Below are positions 39,881-50,700 of a stretch of DNA of 64,000 nt, in pieces. Made by a program: the position numbers and the translations under genes. Position 1 is the first letter of the stretch; each line of letters opens with the position of its first letter. This DNA is from Branchiostoma floridae (Eukaryota > Chordata > Leptocardii > Amphioxiformes > Branchiostomatidae): the NCBI RefSeq assembly GCF_000003815.2, contig NC_049980.1, positions 12,406,591 through 12,470,590 of the forward strand, written 5' to 3'. The notes beneath the pieces are model-generated. The model was not told the DNA's origin. It saw only the letters and a program-made list of their open reading frames with translations, and searched no databases.

Positions 39881-40066
39881 ACAACACAACTTGGAAATGG
39901 ATTGTAACATACATGCTGCATACTGCCATTAAGGGACTGGGTAATGCCCTACATAAAAGTTGTGTTGGACAAACTAAAAAGACAAAAAATTTTGTCTGTA
40001 CACCGGAGATTTAAGATATTTCTACCCAGAGATGACTATTTGGGCTGACGCATAAGACAGCATCAC

Positions 40067-40072
40067 AATAAA
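40067..40072 (+). terminator. Polyadenylation signal of the transporter
   Basis: AATAAA lies 187 bp after the TAG stop codon at 39878-39880, in the right orientation and at an ordinary distance for a 3' UTR. Confidence 0.6.
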
Positions 40073-40971
40073 ATTAGATTTCATTTTGTGTATGTTTGGG
40101 GTTTTTTAATTGCATTACCGGGTAACAGTCGTGCAATGTGCATTTAGTGTTGTCTAATGATGTGGCCATACTGGTACCTATACGTTTCTAAGGATATAGA
40201 TAGTTACAGCTTACATACTACATGTACCTCAACAATTGAATAAAACAAGCAAAGACAACAAATTGTCTGGTTCACAAACCTGCTGAAGAAGGGTCATTAT
40301 TATATGGTACTTAAGGCGTAGACTCTACTAGCCAACTTCAAATGGTACAGGCTTAGGTGTGGTATCATCTAATAGCATAGGAGTAGACCATTATTGCATT
40401 AAGGGGCAAGAAGACTGCAACTTGGCAAGGGTAAACAATTGTCTCCAATACATCATATTGCACTGTACAATGTATAGTTTGTACATCATAATCATAGTAT
40501 GTACATGTAGCACTTAGACAAGGGAGTGGATGGAAAAATACAAAATTTTTGCATGGTTTTGAGATAGTAGTGAAGAGGTCACCATGGCGGAAACAAACGC
40601 ATTAATGCATTAATCTATAGATTTATATATCATTTATGTACATAATTTCAGAATACCCGACAGTGCACCGAAACAGCCCTGCTATACCAGTACTCCAGTT
40701 GAAAACACAGGTAACACACATCTGGGACCCTGTTTTCCTTCGCATAGCCTTTTCTCATAAAGAGGGTTCACTCAGCTCAAAAGATGACCCGTAGTGCAGT
40801 CCAGCTCTGATGGGGCGTCTCATGAGCGCAGCGGGTTGCCATTATCTGGTGGCTCGGCCCCTTGCTCAACAACAATTCCAAGGCCTGTTGCCATTGATAA
40901 AATTCACCCAAATATTTATCAATTGTGCAACAATATCCATGCAAATAAAAACACTTCAGGAAAGGTACAGG

Positions 40972-42885
40972 TCACTTAGAGGTCACCATGCTCCTGAAGG
41001 TCATGTTAATCCTGACCCCTAGCGCCTTCTTCCTGACAGGGAGGGAGTGGTACCAGTAGCGATTGGTCGGGTAGTTCATCATCAGGAGACTGCCGTGTTC
41101 CAACTCCAGTTTCACGGGATCCATCGCACGCTTGGCGCTCTTTCCGCGTGCGTCGCAGTGCTTGAAGATGAAATCTCGCTTCTGTCCAAGCGAAAGGGAC
41201 GCGATGGGAGCCTCCCGTACCAGGTCTTTCTCATCATCGCGGTGTTCTCCCATGTGGTCGTTACCATCCTTGTATCTAAAGACAATCAACAGAAGCTCAG
41301 AAGGGCTTCCTTCACCAAAAATTCCTGTTGTGAAATAAGCTCTTTTTTTAATGTCAAATCAAAGTGCACTTACAAACTCGCAACCTGTGATCCTACAGTT
41401 GAATCTTTTAAATATTGTAACCAATGCCAGTTTTTTATTTTTATTTTTGCTTTTCCACCATGACCACTTACCACATGATCATGATTAGAATGCCACAAAC
41501 CATCTTTCCTCTCCTAACAAGAAATTAGGTCCCCGTGAAAATGAATGAATTTACAGTATCTAGGCTCACCCAAATTGAGAGCTGTAGGCCAAAGATTCTG
41601 AGCAGAGATCTGAGCGATCTTTCTGCCGTTGTTTCTCACCTGTTGACTAGAACAAAGTTGAACTTGTGCCCTGTAGCTTCCTGTACCCTGTCCCTGATGC
41701 CTTCCATGAGAGGTGTCCATGGTCGGGCCGGTACCTCCACCCCTGAGAACCGGTAGGACAGTCCAGGGTCACCAAACGCTACCTGCTTCCTGGGAATGTT
41801 ATGGAACTGTCCAAATATCTGCAGAGGGGTGACAAACGGGAATGTTATGGAACTGTCCAAATATCTGCAGAGGGGTGACACACAGTTTTACTGATAAAAA
41901 TGTAATACAATCGCTATTGTTAAGATACATTTCGTTGCCATTTAGGCGACGCTGACATCTGCATGTGTGAATTTTCATCCCTTTTCGGCTTTAGAAAAGT
42001 TTGTGACCATACCGTATACATAAAAAAAATCGCAGAAAGAAACTGCAAAATGAGCTATATGCTACATACTTGCAAAACAATACCAGAAATCGGATACAAA
42101 CATCCACCGCTAAGCCAAAGATGTGAAAGAACAAAAAAAGACAATCATTTGTGTTTGTTACAATGTTCTGTGGGCTTAAAGTCATTTGTTAACATCAACG
42201 TATGTTATTTCACCATATATGAAGGCAACTTTTTTTCTTTGCATATACACATAAGTTTGGGAATGCTCAGAGGAGCATTCTTAATTGCAGGAAAATGAAT
42301 TCCACTTGCAAATGTTTTGTTTACAAAACATAACATTTTGACCTCATTTCGTTTCAATATGCAGACCACAATAAAGTTAACAGGGCGTGATCGCGTAAGA
42401 TGATCTGTTAACATGCAATATAAAAATTATGATACATGACTTTCAAGATGATATAATTCCTTGGTTGGCATTATTGGACTGTCCAACGTTCATCGGCAAG
42501 ATGTTGGTTAACGTTACATGTTAACGTTACCGCCTTCTGAAGAAAATAAAGACCTAACCTGCACTTTAGCCAAGTCCCCGGTGTTGTAGATAAGTTCCTC
42601 CTCACACGCCTTTAACAGGGTCCTTGCGGCACTGGGACTGTACAGTACCGCGTAGTCGCAGTTAAAACTCTCTCCGCGTAAGTTTCTCCACTTCAAGTTC
42701 AAGTCGACTTTGGTGTTGGTTGTTCCTGACGTTTTTCGACATTTCGAAGTGCCCCCCTCCCCACTCAGTCCTCTTTTTCGCGGCGAGCAACGGTTACGGT
42801 TTGAGTTTGCCTCTTGGGAGACAACTTTTAGACTCTCAGATGTCTTCGCAGTTCCCTTTTTTATCACGAACCTGTCCATCTTCAA
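40972..42885 (-). CDS. ALKBH2: ALKBH2, Fe(II)/2-oxoglutarate DNA demethylase (complete, 3 exons)
   Basis: Exons 42559-42885, 41640-41818 and 40972-41275 join in phase to 269 residues (human 261). The enzyme oxidatively removes 1-methyladenine and 3-methylcytosine lesions from double-stranded DNA in the nucleus. Seen in the sequence: iron ligands His180 and Asp182 (HRD) and His245 (WYHSLPVRKK); 2-oxoglutarate arginines Arg257 and Arg263 (VRINMTFR); the base-flipping finger IFGQFHNIPRKQ at 110-121; YKDGNDHMGEHRDDE; and GSLLMMNYPTNRYWYH. The N-terminus reads MKMDRFVIKKG. Human ALKBH2 also starts at MDRF, so the second Met (42879) is the likelier start. The segment RFVIK fits the APIM PCNA-binding motif, implying recruitment to replication forks. 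A basic linker (residues 30-60) could carry the nuclear signal. It converges with the transporter (1.1 kb between stop codons). The acceptor of exon 2 is tandemly duplicated (see findings). Confidence 0.95.
41792..41880 (-). repeat. 46-bp tandem duplication over the exon-2 splice acceptor of ALKBH2
   Basis: A 43-bp block at 41792-41834 is repeated without change at 41838-41880. Each copy holds, on the minus strand, the polypyrimidine tract and CTGCAG acceptor followed by ATATTTGGACAGTTCCATAA. The proximal copy is the one in frame. Confidence 0.9.
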
Positions 42886-43234
42886 TACTACACGAAAGAG
42901 TATCGTTGTTTACAGCAAACTCATGCTACAACTTGCGCGAAAACGTACCTGCACGCAGACTCGCTCTGCAGTACAACAGCGCCCCTGAGCGTTATGAAAT
43001 AAAACTGCACTATTCAAAGCACAACCCCGCCTGAGACTGAAAACTTCATAATTTATTCCTTTCGTTAAGATTAGAAGTATATTAATTTCAAGTGTCGGTT
43101 ATGGGTGAGTGTATAACCGTTGTAGCCAGAACGATGGCTTAACTAGAACTGATACAGAAGCGACTCCTTGCGGACAAAATTATTACCATATTACTCGGGG
43201 TGGCAACATTTTTGATTTCTTAACCTTAGCTGCT

Positions 43235-43413
43235 ATTGGTCAATTTGGTAATGTCTAAAGCATTCTCATTGGTAGAGATGATACCAACATTGACCAATAG
43301 TAGCGTATCGATTTGATACCTACGGTGCATTTTACCCTGTCCATAAAATTTACCTGTCTGCCATTGGTTAGCTTTGTCCAATCATATTAATGAAAGACTC
43401 CTCGTTAGCCAAT
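43235..43413. promoter_or_regulatory. Cluster of six CCAAT boxes upstream of ALKBH2
   Basis: CCAAT or its complement ATTGG occurs at 43235-43239, 43268-43272, 43294-43298, 43363-43367, 43378-43382 and 43409-43413, about 350-530 bp upstream of the ALKBH2 start. Two of the boxes lie in an inverted repeat (GCTATTGGTCAAT versus ATTGACCAATAGT). NF-Y binding is the obvious candidate. Whether it serves ALKBH2 or an unseen divergent transcript is open. Confidence 0.5.
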
Positions 43414-43585
43414 CAACTTCACGTTTTCTCTTCTGTGCCAACGAAAGACCTACACTTTGTTTTCCGATCACTAGGGGGCACTGTGAGACCGTGAGCTAGT
43501 TAAACTAAACACAGACAGTCGCCACAGATAAACAGCCGCGTTGACTGTTGTAAACGTTTCATGTTTCGACATGGCTACACAGTAC

Positions 43586-43722
43586 ACCTGTCCTTGGTGC
43601 TGAACGCCAATCACAGACAGGCAAACAAACTTGTCCCTGGGGCTGAACACCATCAACTCACTTAAAAGCAAACTTACCTGTCCTTGGTGCTGAAAACTAT
43701 CTTACCTGTCCTTGGTGCTGAA
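43586..43722 (+). repeat. Short interspersed copies of ACCTGTCCTTGGTGCTGAA
   Basis: The 19-mer occurs unchanged at 43586-43604, 43676-43694 and 43704-43722, with a diverged copy near 43631 (CTTGTCCCTGGGGCTGAA). Spacing is irregular (28-90 bp). The start, ACCTG, makes each a possible minus-strand splice donor. No function is assigned. Confidence 0.6.
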
Positions 43723-44173
43723 TACCCTGCACAGTGCATACAAGTGGAACCTTTTCCCCAAGTATATACAGTTCGTAACTATTCCTGGGTTAAGTCAGGG
43801 GACAAATTCATGATTCTTCAGAGTGCCTTTACGCTTTTCAGCTTTGGCGTGATGTTTTACATGGTTGTATTCTAGTACTGATTTTTTTAGGTATATAAAA
43901 AAAAAATTCTGGCAGCCCCCTCCCCATATGTCCCAGCCCGGCTTAGGCAAGAGTGACTGAGTGTAACAGTTTGAGTGAATCTGTCCTAAGGTGATAATCT
44001 GTCCTTGTAACAAGAATCGAAGCGATAAAACAGTGTTGCAGCACAATTTAACAAATTTCTGTCCCGTATTCTCTACTAGAAATGGTCAGACTACGCGTAG
44101 TACATACTTAACAAGGCTTCAGCCCACTTTTTGTTTCCCCTGTTTCTGTAAGTTTCACAGAGCAGTTAATGCC

Positions 44174-45124
44174 TTAACCCTATTCAGACCGGGGGGGGGC
44201 TTTTGAGGCCCGCGCTCACTTCGATGTCCTATAACGCCAGAACGGCTTACGCTAGAGCCACCAAATTTAGTGAGTTTTCCTAAAATATTGTTGGCAACAA
44301 TTTTACGAAGTTTGACAAATTTTCCATTTTTTCTTGTTGCCATGGCAACCGTTTGTTGACAGGCAGTTTTGCCAAAAATCACTATTTTTGGTTCTAACTA
44401 TGTGTTTTTCACATTTATTTGCTATATTACTGCGATTTTGTTACATAAATAAAATCTTATATTATTCAGCATATCTTTCATAATTATATATGCATAAATT
44501 ATGCTAATTTGATGACGTCATCAGCCCAAAATCCAAGATGGCGGACCGAATGGCCAGATCAAGAATAACAAGCTAATTATCCCTTAAAATTTGTAACTAC
44601 CTGGTATTTTTTCATCAAAAACCATCTAAATGAATGAATTTAGTATATTTCCATTGCCCTTCGTGATTATTTGCTGCAAAAAAAGGATTTTTAAAAATTC
44701 AAGGTGGTGGATATAATATGGCGGAGCCCAACTCGTATCTTAGATGTGCATGACGTCATTTTATGACGTCATATTGACGTCATTGATGTTGCTATTGGCA
44801 ACGCAAGTCGTAATAAACATTATTATTCTGTTATCTGTACTTGTTGTTGCATTTTTGCAGCATAACTTGAAGTTTTCTGAGAATACCCATTTTTCATGGG
44901 TTTGGCCAATTTAATCAAATTGATGACGTCATAATTACGTCATCTTACGTCAACGTAACGTCAAACGTCACATACTTGTCAGATATTATGTCGAAATCAT
45001 GTCCTGAAAATTTGGTGGCCCTACGGTACGTCGTTTTAGAGTTATAGGACTTAGAAGTGGAGGGCCTCAAAAGCCCCCCCCCGGTCCAGGGATGACCAAA
45101 AAAGCCCGGTCTGAATAGGGTTAA
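44174..45124. mobile_element. Non-autonomous DNA transposon with TTAA target site
   Basis: The left end reads TTAACCCTATTCAGACCGGG (44174-44193) and the right end is its exact reverse complement (45105-45124). Both borders are TTAA, the target site of piggyBac and Kolobok elements. Inside the ends the inverted similarity continues (TTTTGAGGCC versus GGCCTCAAAA; CCTATAAC versus GTTATAGG; CCACCAAATTT versus AAATTTGGTGG). The interior is AT-rich with many TGACGTCA-like words and no long ORF, so it is a MITE-like element. It lies between Myb and ALKBH2. Confidence 0.85.
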
Positions 45125-45382
45125 GGTGTAACACCGAAGTTTTGTACATGTGCAGTATAGTATGCACAAGCTGTGTAACACCGGACTGTAATGTTTCATC
45201 CACTCACGTGAGGATGGATCCATCGTAGTCATTTTGATAAGTGTGGTGGGCTCTTTAATGTGTTCGAGGTGTTTCTCTCAAGGCCAAGGGCACCATTTGT
45301 CATTGAAAACAAGATATTGTGTAAATATAGGCTAGCCATATGTGGCTTGAAACAAGGACAAACAAGCAAATGAACTGCACAA

Positions 45383-45388
45383 TTTATT
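45383..45388 (-). terminator. Possible polyadenylation signal of Myb
   Basis: This is the only minus-strand AATAAA I found in the 2.4 kb downstream of the Myb stop codon. It would imply a long 3' UTR. Weak without transcript data. Confidence 0.25.
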
Positions 45389-47770
45389 AGGGGTGATGTT
45401 TAAGCTACAACACTCCTTACTGTTAAAGTGAAGAAAATGTGGTCAAGCAAACTTACTTTCTTTAAATTTCCCATCTTCAAGAAAGGACTTCTGCACTTTC
45501 AGTTCAGAGTAAACATTGGGAGTCAGACTAATTTTAGGATTCAAAGGTTTGGTAGGTGTAGCCAAAAATTAACTGTTTAACCAAAGGGTGTGATTTTGTG
45601 ATAAATACAGTGAACGGCAAAGACAGGTCCTTGAATGTGAGGGGGGTCTTTCCAAATTTGAATGTTTTGTTACAAAAAAATCTGTGAACCTTTTAGATGC
45701 AGAAGTCCTGACATACTTTGGTGGACATTATGTTTCAAAATATGAACCAAATACAACAAAACACACAAGTTACAGTAAAACCTCAGTTACTTGGAAGGTA
45801 AAAATGGATTTACCTAGTAGTATATAGACTGTTGAGCAGCAATATAATAGACTTAATAAATGCCTGCAGTTTTGCCCTTAGTCAGCAAATAACAGTAGTT
45901 TCTATGCAACTGAGGATTGACTGTATCTTTTACCTTTACAGATATTGTCAATGCTGCACATAAACATACTTTTTTTACAATAATTGTACACAAACAACAA
46001 TTTGTTTTTATCACAGGAATATTAAAATGGAACATGTTTCTCCATTAAGTGCAAAGACAGCTCTTCAAAATATCTGTTAATTTCAGGTGAGAGACATGAG
46101 AAGAGATTAAGGCACAGCAATATCATGGTACAAGACAATTCTGGGCATGTTGGGTCTCTTGTTACTTTGTCATCTTCTGCATGCTTTTGTACTTCTGATG
46201 TATACACTAGTCTTAGTATATAATCTTATCAATATCCCATTAATTCAGATAAGTCATGCCTTTCAAGTTTACATTTAAAGAAAAGGCTTTATGTGCCTTA
46301 AGATTGAATAATTCATTTTTGAAAAGCATAAGTCCAGAATTGTCTCCATATGGATATTGTAATTTACCTCGAAAACGCACATTTTCACACACATTGTACC
46401 ACCACTCCCTCTACTGTACATAAGAGCAAGACAGTTGTCGACAAACCGTGAAATCACATAGTATCAACTGTGCCTCCACAGTTTTAGTTCAACTCTATTT
46501 ATCATTTCGTATGCTGTACTGATAATATATACATTTACTTCACATACTAATTTCTGCAACAACCATTTAAATACAATCTTTTGCCTCTTCCCTTTCGTTA
46601 GACCCGTTCACTGGAAATTACACCTATTCCTGGTGCTCTGTGCGCAGTCAAGCCATACTTCTTGTATCCAGTGCATATTCTTCCTGTAAACCCCAGACAA
46701 ATGGTGCTCAGTGCTTGTAATGTGTATAAGAAAGCTAGGTAATGTTACCACTGACAATGTCAAATTCTACCCAGTAATACATACAAACCCAGCAGCTAGT
46801 GTTAAGTACAAGGTACAAAATGTATCAACCATCTCTAACATAAATTTCAGCTTACAATAAATTTTCTAGAAAGCAACAGTGAAACTATTTCTGTTGTGTG
46901 TTTGGCCTTATCCAAAAATCAAGCATTTTGCATTGGCTTTTAAAATATTAGGCTGTTGATGAACATTGTAAGGCTTGTTAAATGTTTTCTGCACAGAACA
47001 AGTACAAAGCAACTTTTCTACAGTTATGACATCATGTTACATGAGTTTACAACAACACTAGTAGTCCTTCCATGCAAGACAACCATATGATATATTGAGC
47101 AGAAGTGTTTGGGATAAATTTGCAAACATGATTAGACATGTTCTTAATGACAAGAAGACCAAGACCTTTCAACTAAAATGGCAGTGGCAAAAGATATCTC
47201 TCATAAAGTCATATCCATGTAGTATTTCTAAACATCACACAGAAAGTAACACAACAGTTTCAACAAGAATAAAACTACACACTGGCCAAATGGATGGATT
47301 TTTAAAATGGAAAACATTGCAACTACACATGAAGGCCAATGAATCACACACATTTAACAAGGGTTCAATTCTCCCTTCTAGACAAGTCAACTGAGACAGA
47401 AATGTGGGAAACACTCCCTCATTCTGATTGGCCAGATCTGTATAAATCCTGCAATGTGATTGGTTAATGTTTTATGACTTGCAAGTTTTCATTGGTTGAC
47501 TGTTGATCAAGTTATGGTAGGAATGGCTTTGAGTTTGTAAGAGATGACTGGTAGACAAATAGCTATCAATAAAACTTTTCTCAGCCACTGGCATTTTCTA
47601 ATATAGCTTTCCTTTGCAGGTGATCGATTCTTTGTGACTATGGCTACTTGTTGGAAATCTACAGAGTGATTGCCCACAGTAGGACTGTTATTGATCAGAT
47701 TGGAAAATGCTGTAGATGTTAGTCATCTTTTGAATGATGACACAGAGAGCCGACTGATGATTGCGTTCCC
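45389..47770 (-). other. Probable Myb 3' UTR or downstream sequence
   Basis: AT-rich sequence with only short frames, continuing downstream of the Myb stop codon. I see no other gene, and no repeat with clear ends. Confidence 0.35.
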
Positions 47771-50700
47771 TCAGAGTTTGAGTGCCCGTGGTTTGCAGGA
47801 CTGCATGATGGCTCGTGCCTGTTGGATGAGTAACTGTTGGTCGGCCGTCTTCCCACAGGCCACCTGCTCGTATCTGGTGTCCAGCTGATGACAAATATCA
47901 GCACACACAATGTTAAAACTTCTTACTTATCATGCTGTATGTTTCTTACCAGAAATAAGTTTAAAGGGAAATAGTCATCCTCAATTGAAGTGAAACATGT
48001 AGCTTATTATGGTTACCTTGACTACTTTGCTTGTCTGTCGGGTCTGCACAGGGGTCTCCTGGAAATGGACGTGTCGTTTTGAGGCTGACCGCAGCTGGTA
48101 GAGAAATAGAGGGTAAAGTTTTCAAATGCGTTCATTATGGCACAAGTTACAGCACGGCATCCATGATTCCATCTAGTGACTTTCAATGCAGCTGCTAATA
48201 GATTCAACAAATTCCACTAGCAGGAAGCATTTTGTTTATATGCTATCACAAGCTCCTGTCACAGACAGTTGACCAATTCCTCCCAACTGCCACCAGACCA
48301 TGGCTGGAAGTTAGTGCAAGGTCAGCAAGGTCAGCAACTACTAAAAAATACTAGTTCTTTGAAAGTTGTCTGCACCAGCCAACAATGGATCTAAAAAAAA
48401 ATTATATTTGAGAAAGTGACATTCTTCCAAGACGACCAAACTGGGGCTAGATTAGGATGGATTCCCGGCTTTGACCTTGTTAGGGGAGTGGTCCTGAGCA
48501 AATTTGAAGTCGTGGGAAGGTCGTAAATGTGTGACTGGGGCTTTACAGTTTCCTCACTGATAAGACATGAACTCTTCATCTGTCTTCCTGTCTTACCTTC
48601 ATCTTGGTGGGAGAAGACGGCAGGTTGAAGGCATTGTTCAGCCCCAGGGAAGTGTCTGCCAGCTGAACGTCCTTCCCTCCCTCCACTCTGGACCCCGCGG
48701 GTGGGGAGAACAGCAGAGACACTTCTGACAGAAGATTCTTCATCTGGGATATAAAACATGGATTACAATTATACTGAATGTTTGCTGATTCAAGGTTCTT
48801 AAAACACAAGTGACTCGAATTCTTTGTCACCACAGGTCTTCCAGCAACATACTCATATTGAAGACAGAGGACACATGGTTTTTTTGTAGGGTGTTATAGA
48901 TACAGGTTAGTTGTTATGTTAGAACACATTGGGCTTCTTCTTCTACAGTTACTGTGAATTCATCTATTTTTGCAGAACTAATTTTGCAGTAGAAGGGGAC
49001 AGGAGGATTTTGTGGAGTTTCACTTTTAGAATAGAAACAAGAAGTGATTAAGAAGATTTGTGACTACATGCACTGTTGTCTTACCGGTGTGTCCATCATG
49101 GCTTCCATAGCGGTATCCTGATCAACAATATCTGGTGCCCAGTTCTCCAGACAGGCCAGTGACTTCCGTGCCTTCTTGGATGGGGATGGGTTCTAAAAAG
49201 CCAAACATATTCAAAAATGATGTTTGCTAAAAATAGCAAGTGCATTGTACAACATATCAAAATCTGAGTCTACAAAAATCATTAAAAACGTGCCTAGTAA
49301 GTCATTTTCAAAGAAATTGATTGAAACTATAGACAGCAATGACACTAAACATTGGATTAAATTACAATACAATGTTAGGTAGTATGGAGACAGGAAAAAG
49401 CCACAAACAGTCAATATCAACTCCTCCAAAATTGAACAATATCCTAAGGAGTGGTTATAACTTCTCACCTCAGTCTTCCTTTTCCTGTCTGGGGTTTCGT
49501 TGTTGCAGAAGAGCTCGCTGTATTTCCCACCGTCCTCTTGTTTGATGACCTCTGACAGGTCCTTCTCGATATGACCCGGGGTCACAGGCTGGAACAACAA
49601 TGCATAAGTTTGAAACAGATGACCTTAAACACCAGTTAACAAGTACTGTATATTCCTCTGTATTCCTGTGGGTCAGCAGTTACGAGAAAGCTGTCTTGGC
49701 AGTCCAAGTGTGAGAACTTGTTTCATTTCTTAAATTTACTTTTCTGGTGGTTTCATCTTGGAGTACTAGGAGGGAAGAGGATGTTTTTGTGGGTGTTTTG
49801 AATTTGTGATTGAACTCTGTACTGTAATAATACATTAGAAATGCATATTTGCAGTGTCATGAAATGTCATCCTGGTATTGTATTCTATTGACAATGAAAA
49901 AGGAAACCACCACAAATGTTTCAACATTGTTAAGTGCCAATAGCTGTGCAGCATGTCTCGAAATGACCTTGTAAAACAACCATTTAAAGAAGCTACGTAC
50001 CAGATTCTTCAGCTTTCCTCCTTTCTTTTCCAGCTCAGCGAGTGCGTCCTTGAACGGAGTGGGTGTTCTGGGTGTCATGTCAATCAGCCGACGCTTCATC
50101 AGGGGGGTTCGGAACACTTCCCTGTTCAGGCATACGAAATACGCACACTGAATGACAGGGCAAAATAGGTTGTGTACAATAGATTTTTTATACTAATACA
50201 CAACCAGCATTAAATTTTTCCCATCACACTCACTGTTTTGGAGCTCATCTTGTCTAAGTTGAGTGTCATTTCAAGACTAGGAAAATACATTATCAACAAT
50301 TTTGTGTCAGATTTTTTGGATCGACTGAGTCAAATTCTTGTCCGTCCGGTCCCAACAAGCAAATTTCTGTTGTATTTGAAATCAGGGTATTAAGCGATCG
50401 GATATCAAGTCCACAGGCATTGGGATCAACTTGCAACGTTTTCAGAGTATTGCAGTTTGAAACCACCCTCTGTCGACTTGATATCCCTGCATACTGTTTT
50501 TACAAAAAACGCATATAGGTTCCACACAGATAATGTTAAAAGATAGCGCATGACTGACTGTGCATCCTTGTTCTCTTTGCCCAAGCCCATGATAGAAGTG
50601 CTGGTTGCAGGAGTGTTGAGTGGCCCACTGACTGGAGTGGTGCTGGTGGGGGCACGGCTGCAGATCGGGGTGGACGTCAGCACCTCTGCGTTGATGTCAG

